64,000 bases of DNA from Streptomyces sp. 840.1 (GTDB lineage Bacteria > Actinomycetota > Actinomycetes > Streptomycetales > Streptomycetaceae), in the NCBI RefSeq assembly GCF_003751445.1, contig NZ_RJUU01000003.1, positions 806,001 to 870,000 of the forward strand. The letters run 5' to 3'. A model generated the notes under the pieces. That model saw only the letters and a list, made by a program, of their open reading frames with translations. It was not told the origin of the DNA and did no database searches. Positions 1 through 8,363 of the stretch are shown in pieces (positions within the stretch are counted from its first letter, which is position 1; each line of letters opens with the position of its first letter). Both the position numbers and the translations under genes were made by a program.

Positions 1-278
1 TTGCCCCGCCACCCGGCCGGGCGTAGCGTCTGCGCTGTCCCTGTCGTCGCCGATCGGAGCAGGACGTTGCTCGTCTGAGGTCTTGAGACACCGCGTCGCA
101 CGCCGTGCCATGTCCCCACATGCCCGCGTGCCCGAGTGTGACCTCGGCTCTACGAGCTGTCCTCCGCGACCAGGGCTTTCCTCCACATTTCCGGAATCCG
201 GAATCCTTCCGTGGAACGCCGGTGGCCGGTGTCTCGATCCCGTTGCCCCCGACCTTCCTCGCAACCGGGAGATTCCCC
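1..278. other. Upstream region of the ABC-F gene, no gene seen
   Basis: No reading frame here has convincing coding character; the open frame that runs into the ABC-F gene from base 105 lacks a ribosome-binding site and family similarity upstream of base 279. A short direct repeat of TCCGGAA lies around 189-203. ABC-F genes often carry a regulatory leader, so this may be an untranslated leader, but no clear attenuator was recognised. Confidence 0.4.
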
Positions 279-1910
279 ATGTCAGCTCCGCTCGCACACA
301 TCACCTGCTCGTCGCTCTCCTTCGCCTGGCCGGACGGCAGCGAGGTGTTCGACGACTTCCATCTGACCGTAGGACCCGGCCGTACCGGTCTCATCGGCGT
401 CAACGGCGCCGGCAAGTCGACCCTGCTGCGGCTCATCGCCGGCGACCTCACCCCGGCCGAGGGCCGGATCAGGGCGACGGGCACGGTCGGGTACCTGCCT
501 CAGAACCTGGTCCTGGACACCGCGCTGCGGGTCGACGCGGCCCTGGGCATCGCCTCGGCCCGTGCGGCGCTGCACGCCATCGAGGCGGGCGACGTCGGCG
601 AGGAGCGGTTCGCGGCCGTCGGCGACGACTGGGACGTGGAGGAGCGGGCCCGCGCCACGCTCGACCAGCTCGGTCTCGGACACATCGGGCTCGACCGGAC
701 GATCGGTGAGGTGTCCGGCGGCGAGTGCGTGCTGCTGCGGCTGGCCGCGCTGCTGCTGGCCCGGCCGGACGTGCTGCTGCTCGACGAGCCGACGAACAAC
801 CTGGACCTGCACGCACGACAACGGCTGTACGCCGCGGTCGACGCGTGGAGCGGGGTCCTGGTGATCGTCAGCCACGACCGGGAACTCCTGGACCGCGTCG
901 ACCAGATCGCGGATCTGCGGGGCTCCGAGGTCACCTGGTACGGCGGAAACCTCTCCGCGTACGAGGAGGCGCTCGCCGTGGAGCAGGAGGCGGCCGAGCG
1001 CATGGTGCGGGTCGCGGAGGCCGATGTGCACCGCCAGAAGCGAGAACTCGCGGACGCCCAGGTCAAGCTGGCCCGGCGCAAGCGATACGGGCAGAAGATG
1101 AGCGACCAGAAGCGCGAGCCGAAGATCGTCATGGGCGCCCGCAAGCGTGCCGCGCAGGAGTCGGCCGGCAAGCACCGCATCATGCACACCGACAGGCTGG
1201 CCGAGGCACGGGAGCGCCTGGACGAAGCGGTCGAGGCGGTGCGCGACGACGACGAGATCCGGGTCGAGCTCCCGCACACCAAGGTCCACCCGGGCCGCGG
1301 CGTGCTCGTGCTGCGCGAGCTGGAACTGGCCTACGGAGCACGGGTCCAGGGCGCGTTCGAGGTGCGCGGTCCGGAGCGCATCGCACTGGTGGGGCGTAAC
1401 GGAGCGGGCAAGACCACGCTGCTGCGGACGCTCGCCGGTGAGCTGGCACCGGTGTCGGGCGAGGCCGAGGTGGAGGTTCCCACGCGCTTCCTGCCGCAGC
1501 GGCTGGACGTGCTCGACGACCGGCTGAGCGTGGTGGAGAACGTGGCGCGGTTCGCACCGGATGCCACGGACAACGCCATCCGGGCGAGGCTGGCACGCTT
1601 TCTGTTCAAGGGAGCACGGTCGGACCGGCCCGCGGGGACCCTGTCGGGCGGCGAACGGTTCCGTGCGGCGCTGGCCGCACTGCTGCTCGCCGAACCGGCA
1701 CCCCAGTTGCTGATGCTGGACGAGCCGACGAACAACCTGGACCTGGCGAGCGTGCACCGGCTGACGGCGGCACTGGAGTCGTACGAGGGAGCGCTCATCG
1801 TGGCGAGTCACGACGTGCCGTTCCTGGAGTCACTCGGAATCACGCGCTGGCTGCTGCTCGACGGTGAACTCCGGGACACCACGGCGCAGGAGGTGCGCGC
1901 GGGTATGTGA
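279..1910 (+). CDS. ABC-F family ATP-binding cassette protein
   Basis: A 543-residue cytoplasmic protein with two ABC ATPase domains and no membrane segments, the ABC-F layout. Domain 1 has Walker A GVNGAGKST (about residues 40-48), signature SGGE (about 145) and Walker B LLLDEPTNNLD. A basic linker rich in KR follows. Domain 2 has GRNGAGKTT (about 371), LSGGE and LLMLDEPTNNLD. ABC-F proteins bind the ribosomal E site; some protect against ribosome-targeting antibiotics and others are housekeeping translation factors, and the sequence alone does not decide which. Start ATG at 279 is chosen because a GGGAGA element precedes it and the family N-terminus begins there; the frame is open further upstream. 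Confidence 0.9.
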   Translation: MSAPLAHITCSSLSFAWPDGSEVFDDFHLTVGPGRTGLIGVNGAGKSTLLRLIAGDLTPAEGRIRATGTVGYLPQNLVLDTALRVDAALGIASARAALHAIEAGDVGEERFAAVGDDWDVEERARATLDQLGLGHIGLDRTIGEVSGGECVLLRLAALLLARPDVLLLDEPTNNLDLHARQRLYAAVDAWSGVLVIVSHDRELLDRVDQIADLRGSEVTWYGGNLSAYEEALAVEQEAAERMVRVAEADVHRQKRELADAQVKLARRKRYGQKMSDQKREPKIVMGARKRAAQESAGKHRIMHTDRLAEARERLDEAVEAVRDDDEIRVELPHTKVHPGRGVLVLRELELAYGARVQGAFEVRGPERIALVGRNGAGKTTLLRTLAGELAPVSGEAEVEVPTRFLPQRLDVLDDRLSVVENVARFAPDATDNAIRARLARFLFKGARSDRPAGTLSGGERFRAALAALLLAEPAPQLLMLDEPTNNLDLASVHRLTAALESYEGALIVASHDVPFLESLGITRWLLLDGELRDTTAQEVRAGM

Positions 1911-1914
1911 GGAA

Positions 1915-1930
1915 CCCCGTGTGTGCGGGG
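1915..1930 (+). terminator. Small hairpin after the ABC-F gene
   Basis: A CCCCG/CGGGG stem with a six-base loop begins a few bases after the stop codon. There is no T tract, so termination is only a guess. Confidence 0.3.
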
Positions 1931-2038
1931 AGAGGCCGGGCTCGGGCGCGGTGCGGGGCCAGGGCCCGTCCGGCGGATCCTCGCGGGCCCGCGGCGTCCG
2001 GGCTCCTGGCCGTGACGCGGCGCACGGGCACCTCTCGT

Positions 2039-2506
2039 TCAGTCGCGGCTTGCGGCCTGTTTCCTGGACCACGCGGTGGCGTCATCTCCGTATCGGGCCA
2101 AGAGGCGTGCGAACTGGATCTGCTCCTGCGGTGACCAGGCGGCGGTGATCTCCTCGAACGCTTTTCGCTGTTCAGCGGCGAAGCGGTTGCGTTCGGCCTC
2201 GCCGTGCTCGGTGAGTTCGAGCACGGTGCGGCGGCCGTCGGATTGGGACGCCGTCCGGCGCAGCACCCCGTCCTCTATGCAAGCGGCGACGGTCCGGCTG
2301 GCCACCGGCTGGGCGATGCCCATCTCGGCGGCGAGGCCCCCGACCGTCGTCTCGCCCGGCGCGTCGGCGATCACATTGAGTACGAGGTTGCGGGAGAGGT
2401 CCTTACTCGATGCCGGCGTGCGTCGTCGCAGACGTGACAGTGCCGGGCCGATCTGGTCCAGTGCCAGGTCGTCGGACGGCTGCTCGGAGAAGGACGCGCT
2501 GCTCAT
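2039..2506 (-). CDS. MarR family winged-helix transcriptional regulator
   Basis: A 155-residue protein with one MarR winged helix: recognition region AEMGIAQPVASRTVAACIED followed by the wing, with a DGRR turn, and C-terminal dimerisation helices ending AWSRKQAASRD. Start ATG at 2506 is preferred over the ATG nine codons upstream, because the latter would place the coding region inside the intergenic palindromes. It is divergent from the amidohydrolase gene and the shared spacer holds operator-like palindromes. By analogy with other MarR pairs it probably represses itself and its neighbour and is released by a small ligand; the ligand is unknown. Confidence 0.85.
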   Translation of the reverse strand: MSSASFSEQPSDDLALDQIGPALSRLRRRTPASSKDLSRNLVLNVIADAPGETTVGGLAAEMGIAQPVASRTVAACIEDGVLRRTASQSDGRRTVLELTEHGEAERNRFAAEQRKAFEEITAAWSPQEQIQFARLLARYGDDATAWSRKQAASRD

Positions 2507-2534
2507 GTGACTGATTCTAGGCTCCGACCGCACA

Positions 2535-2576
2535 TTTGCATACCAGTAGGCAAGTGCATAGCATTAGGTATGTAAA
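2535..2576. promoter_or_regulatory. Likely MarR operator region
   Basis: Between the divergent MarR and amidohydrolase genes lies the 18-base pseudopalindrome TTGCATACCAGTAGGCAA (2536-2553). A larger inverted repeat pairs TTTGCATACC (2535-2544) with GGTATGTAAA (2567-2576), 9 of 10 matching. Size and placement fit a MarR dimer operator pair. Binding is inferred. Confidence 0.6.
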
Positions 2577-2607
2577 TCTTGACGAGCGAGAAACGAGGCG
2601 GACTGCT

Positions 2608-3822
2608 ATGGCGCTCACCGCGATCACCAACGCGCAGATCTTTGACGGAGAGAAGACGGTCGGCGTGCGGACCGTGGTCATCGACGGCGGGAGGATCGCT
2701 CGTGTCGGTGGCGGCGCTCCTCAAGGCAGCGAGATCGTCGACGGCAGCGGCGCCACACTGCTGCCGGGACTCATCGACGCCCATGTCCACTCCGCTCCGG
2801 GTTCCCTGGCGCTCGCCCTGCGGTTCGGCGTGACGACCGAACTGGAGATGCAGGGGATGAACACACGGGAGAACCGGGGGCTCATCACCGACGACGACAG
2901 CGTGGCTGACGTGCGTTCTTCCGGCTTTGCCATCACACCGCCCGGTGGCCACCCGAGTGAGCTGATGCCGGAGGGCTTCCGGCCGAAGTGGGATCTGCCT
3001 CCAGTGATGCCCCTGATGCCGTTCTCCACCACCCCCGAGGAAGCGGTCGCCTTCGTGCCCCAGCTCCTCGCCAGGGGGTCCGACTTCATCAAGTTCATGA
3101 TCGACGACGGCAGCGTGGAGGGGCACCCCGGGCTGCCCTCGCTCGATCAGGCCACCGTGACCGCCGGTGTGGCCGAAGCCAAGAAGTACGGTGCCCTCAC
3201 TGTGGCCCACGCGCTGACCGTGGAGGCCACCAGGATGGCCGCCGAAGCCGGCGTCGACGGCGTCACCCACGTGTTCATGGACCAGCCGCATACCGCCGAG
3301 ATCATTGCCCTCGTCAAGGATGCGGGCATGTTCGTCATTCCCTGCATCAGTCTCAATGCCTCGATGATGGGGATCACCGGCAGCGAACTCGCCGACGACC
3401 CACGGGTCGCCGCACGCCTCGACAGCAAGTGGGACCAGACCCTGCGTTCCAGCTACGACCGTTACCCGCAGGGCAAGCTCGACGAGGTGTACGACACCGT
3501 GCGCGCCCTGGACGCAGCCGGCGTCGACGTGCTGGCCGGCACCGACGTCTCCATGCCCGAGACGTTCTTCGGGGGCCTGGCACACGGAGCGAGCCTGCAC
3601 CACGAATTGCAGTACCTGGTGGCTGCCGGCCTCACGCCCGCACGGGCCCTGCGCGCGGCCACAGCGACCACCGCCCGCCGCTTCCGCCTCAGCGACCGGG
3701 GCCGCATCGCCGAGGGGCTCCGCGCCGACCTCCTGCTGGTCGACGGCGACCCGGTGAGGAACATCAGCGACACCCTCAACACCCGCGCCATCTGGCGCCG
3801 CGGCACCCGCCTGGCGTCATGA
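2608..3822 (+). CDS. Amidohydrolase family protein (imidazolonepropionase-like)
   Basis: A 404-residue metal-dependent hydrolase. The N-terminal beta sandwich leads into LIDAHVHSAPG, which carries the HxH metal-ligand motif. Further expected elements are KFMIDDG (possible metal-bridging Lys), a His strand in VAHAL and THVFMDQPH, and the catalytic Asp in GTDVSMP. Family members hydrolyse cyclic amides, dipeptides or related bonds; the substrate cannot be read here. No signal peptide, so cytoplasmic. Start ATG at 2608 has a GAGGCGG ribosome-binding site. Control by the divergent MarR regulator is likely. Confidence 0.85.
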   Translation: MALTAITNAQIFDGEKTVGVRTVVIDGGRIARVGGGAPQGSEIVDGSGATLLPGLIDAHVHSAPGSLALALRFGVTTELEMQGMNTRENRGLITDDDSVADVRSSGFAITPPGGHPSELMPEGFRPKWDLPPVMPLMPFSTTPEEAVAFVPQLLARGSDFIKFMIDDGSVEGHPGLPSLDQATVTAGVAEAKKYGALTVAHALTVEATRMAAEAGVDGVTHVFMDQPHTAEIIALVKDAGMFVIPCISLNASMMGITGSELADDPRVAARLDSKWDQTLRSSYDRYPQGKLDEVYDTVRALDAAGVDVLAGTDVSMPETFFGGLAHGASLHHELQYLVAAGLTPARALRAATATTARRFRLSDRGRIAEGLRADLLLVDGDPVRNISDTLNTRAIWRRGTRLAS

Positions 3823-3829
3823 CCAGAGC

Positions 3830-3848
3830 GCTTCCCCTCACGGGAAGC
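3830..3848 (+). terminator. Hairpin after the amidohydrolase gene
   Basis: GCTTCCC pairs perfectly with GGGAAGC across a five-base loop, starting eight bases after the stop codon. There is no T run, as is common for Streptomyces terminators. Confidence 0.5.
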
Positions 3849-4045
3849 ACGCAACTGTCCGCTCGGAGCGGCTCGGCGCAGACGTGACCGGGCCGCTCCC
3901 CAAGGGCCGCCCGCTTCGCGTCACCGAAGACGACGTCCTGATGCTCCGGGGCGGTCTCCCGGCGGTTGCGGAGTTGGCGGCCCCCGCCTGGTCGACCGGC
4001 GGCACTGCCTCCCGGGGGCCTGCCGGAGCTGCGGCGCCGCTTCGC

Positions 4046-4651
4046 TCAGGCCGCCTGTACCGGCCGGTGCCAGGGAGCGAGGACAGCGTCCGCCGAGGCG
4101 TGCAGTTCGTGGGCGGGCGTGCCGTCGCACACCTGGGTGGAGACGCCGAGCAGAAAGGTGTGGATCATGAGCGTGATGCCGTCCACATCCGTTTCCTCGG
4201 CGAGTTCTCCTGCGGCGACACCCCGGTCGACACATGCCCTGATGCGCGCTCGGTCCACCGCACGGCGGGCCGAGGCCGCCCGGCGCACCGCGGTATCGCG
4301 GTCCCCGACAGTGCCTGACAGGGCGACGAGGCAGCCTCGGGGGTGGGAGGTGTCGGTCTGCATGTCGATGGACGCGTGCAGCATCTGGGAGATGGCCTCG
4401 CGCGGGGCCAGGGCAGCGTCGTCGATGACGTCGGTGACGCTGCCCGGCCCGGCGGCGTAGTGCTCCATCGCCCGCTCGAACAGACCCTGCTTCGAGCCGA
4501 ACGCGCCGTACAGGCTCGCCGAGGACAGCCCCGTGGCCTCCAGCAGCCGGGCCATCGATGTCGCTTCGAAGCCCTGCTCCCAGAACAACCGCATCGCGGC
4601 CTCAAGGACCCCTTCCATGTCGAAGGTACGGGGACGGCCGACTGAGGGCAC
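4046..4651 (-). CDS. TetR/AcrR family transcriptional regulator
   Basis: A 201-residue one-domain DNA-binding plus ligand-binding protein. The N-terminal helix-turn-helix runs over about residues 10-55 (RLFWEQGFEATSMARLLEAT then LSSASLYGAFGSKQGLF), a typical TetR segment. The rest is the helical C-terminal sensor domain with LHASIDMQ and GCLVALSG, seen in many actinobacterial TetR proteins that control oxidoreductases or efflux pumps. It follows the metallo-hydrolase gene on the same strand after a 240-base gap that contains a palindrome just upstream of the start, so autoregulation is plausible. The regulated genes are not evident. Confidence 0.85.
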   Translation of the reverse strand: MPSVGRPRTFDMEGVLEAAMRLFWEQGFEATSMARLLEATGLSSASLYGAFGSKQGLFERAMEHYAAGPGSVTDVIDDAALAPREAISQMLHASIDMQTDTSHPRGCLVALSGTVGDRDTAVRRAASARRAVDRARIRACVDRGVAAGELAEETDVDGITLMIHTFLLGVSTQVCDGTPAHELHASADAVLAPWHRPVQAA

Positions 4652-4679
4652 GTGACACCTCCTGCCATAATGGAACGAT

Positions 4680-4691
4680 TAATCTAGTTTA
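4680..4691. promoter_or_regulatory. Possible TetR autoregulatory site
   Basis: TAATCTAGTTTA is a near-perfect 12-base palindrome (10 of 12 symmetric) in an AT-richer patch about 30 bases upstream of the TetR gene start. Position fits an operator overlapping its promoter. Inference only. Confidence 0.35.
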
Positions 4692-4736
4692 GCGGGCGCG
4701 ACTGCTGCGCGAGATACCGGCCGTGGCGCCCGATGC

Positions 4737-4808
4737 GGGTCGCTGCGCCAGAGACCGGCTGCTCGCCGGTCCGGGTCGCTGCTCCAGATGCCGGCTGCTC
4801 GCCGGTCT
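4737..4808. repeat. Two tandem copies of a 36-base repeat
   Basis: Units 4737-4772 and 4773-4808 match at about 32 of 36 positions. Each contains the self-complementary segment CCGGCTGCTCGCCGG, so each copy can fold into a hairpin. They lie between the TetR gene and the end of the metallo-hydrolase gene and might act as a paired terminator for the latter. Confidence 0.7.
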
Positions 4809-4889
4809 GCCGCGGAGCACGCTGACCGCAAGCCCAGCGGCCGAGCCGCCAGGGCCGCGTTCATGTCGTCGCCGCGCTCCGGGCGGGCG

Positions 4890-5804
4890 TCAGGAGGCAT
4901 CCGTCTCGTCGTTCCAGGGGCGCCAGCGGCCGGAGCCGTCGACGGTTCCCAGCTGCTGGTCGGCGAAGTGGACGCCGAAGCCGTACACCCCCTCCCGCGC
5001 GAGGCGGTCCACGAGCCGGCGCCGCGCCTGTTCGGCCGCGTTCCGGTCGGTGTCGAGCACGACTTCCCAGTCCGGGTGCTGGACCTGGACCGGTGAGTGC
5101 ATGGCATCGCCGAAGACCACGACCTCCCGTCCGTCGCCGGTGTCGAGGATCCACGCGGTGTGCCCGGGGGTGTGCCCGGGAAGCGACCAGGCGCGGACGC
5201 CGTCGGCGATCTCGGCCCCGTCGGTCACGGTCACGGTACGTTCGTCCTGGCCGGCCAGGACCGGGCCGGACCCGGGCGTTACGCTCTCCTGCTCGCCCTT
5301 CCCGACCATCCAGCGCGCCTTCGTGAACAGACTTCGCGGGTCCTCGACCGCGTCGGGCCGGGCCCACCCGGTGTGGTCGGCGTGGAAATGGGTGAAGGCG
5401 ACCATCTCCAGCTCGGCCGGATCCACGCCGAGGGACGCCAGAGACGCGGGCAGATCCCGCACATGGCCGAAGGCGTGCTGGAAGTCCTCCAGGTCGTGGC
5501 CCGATATGCGGCCATGGCCCGCGTCGATGAGCAGGCGGGACCCGCCCCTTTCGACGAGCAGCGCCCCGCACCCCATGGACAGATGGCCCGCCCGGGTCAT
5601 GTGCGAGCGGTGTTCGTCCCAGTTCTCCTCGGCGGAGGCGGGGTAGACCCGGGTCGGGATCATGTCGACGCCCGCGTCGGGAACGTAGCTCAAGGTGAGT
5701 TCGCCCAGGGTGCGCGTCCAGAGCGCGGGGAGCCGGAATCCCGAGCCGTCCCGCTCCCCGCCCGCGGCGCTGTTCGTCTCGGGATGCTGTGCGTGCGTCG
5801 CCAC
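4890..5804 (-). CDS. MBL fold metallo-hydrolase
   Basis: About 304 residues with the metallo-beta-lactamase fold. The zinc-binding motif HxHxDH is present as THFHADHTGW near residue 140; later metal ligands are supplied by GHTPGHT and GDAMHSP. Members include lactonases, glyoxalase II and many hydrolases of unknown substrate; the long N-terminal segment before the core resembles quorum-quenching lactonase-type proteins but that is not established. GTG at 5804 is chosen because GAAAGG lies eight bases upstream. An alternative GTG at 5861 would overlap the preceding dehydrogenase stop by four bases. It is the last gene of the MFS-dehydrogenase-hydrolase operon. Confidence 0.8.
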   Translation of the reverse strand: MATHAQHPETNSAAGGERDGSGFRLPALWTRTLGELTLSYVPDAGVDMIPTRVYPASAEENWDEHRSHMTRAGHLSMGCGALLVERGGSRLLIDAGHGRISGHDLEDFQHAFGHVRDLPASLASLGVDPAELEMVAFTHFHADHTGWARPDAVEDPRSLFTKARWMVGKGEQESVTPGSGPVLAGQDERTVTVTDGAEIADGVRAWSLPGHTPGHTAWILDTGDGREVVVFGDAMHSPVQVQHPDWEVVLDTDRNAAEQARRRLVDRLAREGVYGFGVHFADQQLGTVDGSGRWRPWNDETDAS

Positions 5805-5857
5805 AGGGCCGGCCTTTCGGATGTGCGTGTGGGGGGATGTGGTGGTGGGTGGTCTGT

Positions 5858-6823
5858 TCACGGGGTGATCACTCGGATCGGCTCACCGGCGCCGTACGCG
5901 AGGATGTCCTCGAGCGCGTCGGTGTAGAAGACGTCGTAGGTTCCCGCGGTGACATAGCCCAGATGCGGGGCGAGTACCGTGCGCGGGGCGCTGCGCCACG
6001 GCGAGTCGGCCGGGAGAGGTTCGGTGGAATAAACATCCAGGGCTGCTCCGCCGATCGTCCCGGCGCGCAGGGCCGCGAGCAGTGCGTCCTCGTCGAGGAC
6101 GGGCCCGCGCGAGGTGTTGATGAGGAGCGAGTCCGGCCGCATGAGCGCGAGTTCGTCCCGGCCCAGCAGCCCGGTGGTGCGTGCGGAGAGCTTGAGGTGG
6201 ACCGTCACCACGTCGGAGGTGGCCAGCAGTTCCTGCTTACGGACCGGGGTGACCCCGACGGCACGGGCGTGCTCGGTGTCGAGGTGGGCGCTCCAGGCGA
6301 CGACGTCCATGCCCAGGGCGAGCCCCACGCGGGCCACGCGGGTGCCCACGTCGCCAAGTCCTACGACGCCGAGGCGCGCGCCGTAGAGGTCGCGTCCGAT
6401 GGTCCGCTGCCAGGCGCCCCGGCGCATGCCGCGCTCCTCGGCGGGGAGGGAACGGGCCAGTGCGTGGATGAGGCCCCAGGTGAGTTCGGCCGTCGGCGCC
6501 GCCCCGGCCCCGCGCGTACCCGACACCACGACTCCCCGCCGCGTGGCCGCGGCCACGTCGATGGCCGCGTTGGCCGGGCCCGTCGTCACCAGCAGACGCA
6601 GGTTCGGCAACCCGTCGATGACCTCGGCCGGGAACGCGGTGCGTTCGCGCATGGCCACGACGACATCGAACGGCTCCAGTGCGGTGATGACGCTCTCGGG
6701 GCTGCCGAGGGGCTCGGTGAAGACCGTGAGCCGCGCACTGTCCGGCAGGGCGTTCCAGTCGGCGTGCCGTCGCGCGACTTTCTGGTAGTCGTCGAGGATC
6801 GCGACACGGTGGATGTCAGGCAC
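5858..6823 (-). CDS. D-2-hydroxyacid dehydrogenase family protein
   Basis: A 321-residue NAD(P)-dependent oxidoreductase that interconverts 2-oxo and D-2-hydroxy acids. The Rossmann motif appears in GVVGLGDVGTRVARVGLALG. The catalytic trio of the family is visible as Arg in NTSRGPVLDE, Glu in DVYSTEPLP and His in APHLGYVT. The closest impression is the SerA/PdxB-like group of unknown substrate. GTG at 6823 is the start: GAGGAGG sits six bases upstream, and it overlaps the end of the MFS gene by eight bases, indicating translational coupling. The frame is open upstream but that part lies wholly inside the MFS gene. Confidence 0.85.
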   Translation of the reverse strand: MPDIHRVAILDDYQKVARRHADWNALPDSARLTVFTEPLGSPESVITALEPFDVVVAMRERTAFPAEVIDGLPNLRLLVTTGPANAAIDVAAATRRGVVVSGTRGAGAAPTAELTWGLIHALARSLPAEERGMRRGAWQRTIGRDLYGARLGVVGLGDVGTRVARVGLALGMDVVAWSAHLDTEHARAVGVTPVRKQELLATSDVVTVHLKLSARTTGLLGRDELALMRPDSLLINTSRGPVLDEDALLAALRAGTIGGAALDVYSTEPLPADSPWRSAPRTVLAPHLGYVTAGTYDVFYTDALEDILAYGAGEPIRVITP

Positions 6824-8144
6824 AGCCGGCCTCCTCACGGCTCGCGCCCACGCGGCCCGCGGCTGCCGGATGCCGGGCGGGCACGCCGGTGTCCACGGCC
6901 GCCGACGGGGCGGCGAGCGGTTCGGCCGGGCTGGGGTGGACCAGCTCCAGAACCCAGATCCCGGCCCCGGCCAGCGCGATGACAAGGCCGAGTCCGCACA
7001 CACCCGGCCACCCCGCCAGCGGGTACAGCGCTGTGGTCAGCGCCGAGGCGACGGTGGCCCCGGCGAACGCGGACACCATCAGCGCCGTCGTCACCCGGCT
7101 CCGGGCGTGCGGGGCCCGGCGGTAGATCGCGCTCTGATGGCTGATCAGAAGGGCCTGCTGGGCAAGGTTGAGCACGACGATGCCGACGGTCAGCGCGATC
7201 AGACCGCCCGGCCCGCCCACACCGGCGACGGCGAGCACGGGCCAGCTGCCCGCCAGCAGGATCAGCCCACCCGTGGTCACCTGACGGCCGCGTCCGCGGT
7301 CGGCGAGCCGGCCGGCCATACCCGCGGCGGCTGCTCCGGCGACTCCGGCCAGGCCGAACAGGCCGATGACGGCGGGTCCGTAGTTGTACGGCGCCCCGGC
7401 CAGCAGGAACGAGGAAGCGGTCCACAGTACGGTGAAGCAGCCCATGCCGACCGCTGCCATGGCCATGCGCCTGCGCAGCAGGGATTCGGTGCGCACCAGC
7501 GCCAGTGTCGAGCGCAGCAGCTGAGGATAGGTCGCGTTCTCCGTCGGCGGGACAGGAGGCAGCACCACGCGCAGGACGACCGCAAGGACCGCCATCAGGA
7601 CCGCGGCGAAGACGAACACCAGGTGCCAGTCACCGATCTGGGCGAGCAGCCCGGCGACGGTACGCGCGATCATGATGCCGATCAGCAGACCGCTCATCAC
7701 CGTGCCCACCACCGAACCGCGCTGGTGGTCCGGCGCCAGCGACGCGGCCATGGGCACCACGATCTGTGCCACCGCCGAGGTCGCTCCGACCACCGCGATC
7801 GCGACGAGCAGGAGCCCCAGCGAAGGGGACGCCGCCGCACCGAGGACAGCCACGGCACTCAGGCCCAGCAGCACAGTCACCAGGCGCCGCCGTTCGAGTA
7901 CGTCCCCCAGGGGCACCAGCAGGGCGAGGGACAGCGCATAGCCGATCTGCGACACGGTCACCACCAGGCCACCGGTTCCCTGGGACACCCCGAGGGACCG
8001 CGACAGCACGGGCAGCAACGGCTGGGCGTAGTAGATGTTCGCCACCGCCGCGCCACAGACCACGGCCAGCAGCAGCACCGTCACCCGGCTCAGAGGCGGA
8101 GGTCCGGAACCGGGACCGTTCGCGTCGAATTCTGGATCGTTCAT
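6816..8144 (-). CDS. MFS transporter (12-helix drug/metabolite type)
   Basis: About 442 residues with twelve hydrophobic segments. It begins with a family-typical first helix and NIYYAQPLLPVLSRSLGVS, a stretch characteristic of the DHA1-like MFS subgroup. The motif A-like loop is GDVLERRRLV. Substrate unknown; the link to a hydroxyacid dehydrogenase and a metallo-hydrolase suggests either uptake of their substrate or export of a product. Start ATG at 8144 has a GAGAG element seven bases upstream; the TTG further upstream is less likely. First gene of the operon, with a perfect palindrome about 45 bases upstream. Confidence 0.85.
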   Translation of the reverse strand: MNDPEFDANGPGSGPPPLSRVTVLLLAVVCGAAVANIYYAQPLLPVLSRSLGVSQGTGGLVVTVSQIGYALSLALLVPLGDVLERRRLVTVLLGLSAVAVLGAAASPSLGLLLVAIAVVGATSAVAQIVVPMAASLAPDHQRGSVVGTVMSGLLIGIMIARTVAGLLAQIGDWHLVFVFAAVLMAVLAVVLRVVLPPVPPTENATYPQLLRSTLALVRTESLLRRRMAMAAVGMGCFTVLWTASSFLLAGAPYNYGPAVIGLFGLAGVAGAAAAGMAGRLADRGRGRQVTTGGLILLAGSWPVLAVAGVGGPGGLIALTVGIVVLNLAQQALLISHQSAIYRRAPHARSRVTTALMVSAFAGATVASALTTALYPLAGWPGVCGLGLVIALAGAGIWVLELVHPSPAEPLAAPSAAVDTGVPARHPAAAGRVGASREEAGCA

Positions 8145-8188
8145 GCCGTAACTCTCGCCCAGGTCAGGTCGCAACGTCAATGATTTAT

Positions 8189-8202
8189 GGATTGATCAAT
8201 CC
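8189..8202. promoter_or_regulatory. Perfect palindrome upstream of the MFS operon
   Basis: GGATTGATCAATCC is a perfect 14-base palindrome in an AT-rich pocket upstream of the MFS start. It is a good operator candidate for the MFS/dehydrogenase/hydrolase operon; the binding protein is not known. Confidence 0.45.
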
Positions 8203-8363
8203 GAAAGTGAGATAGCCCACCCCGGCGAATCCAGCCGTCGAGCTGCGGGGGCACTGCTTGTCGAAGACGGTCGCCAAGGCGCAAATGAGGACGACGACCG
8301 TGACGGACACGCCGTCAACGTCTTCCGCGCACATATATAGGGGCGGCCGGTCCGACCATCGAC

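Noticed and set aside
282..1811. Long antisense frame across the ABC-F gene
   Set aside because: Arginine/proline/glycine-rich translation without family features; the plus strand has both ABC domains.
3884..4318. 144-residue plus-strand frame after the amidohydrolase
   Set aside because: Overlaps the TetR gene on the other strand and has no recognisable domain.
4679..5107. Minus-strand frame with 12-residue repeats
   Set aside because: The repeats arise from the 36-base DNA repeat; the frame overlaps the metallo-hydrolase gene in another phase.
6813..8183. 456-residue plus-strand frame opposite the MFS gene
   Set aside because: Gln/Arg/His-rich shadow of a membrane protein gene; the minus strand has clear transmembrane segments.
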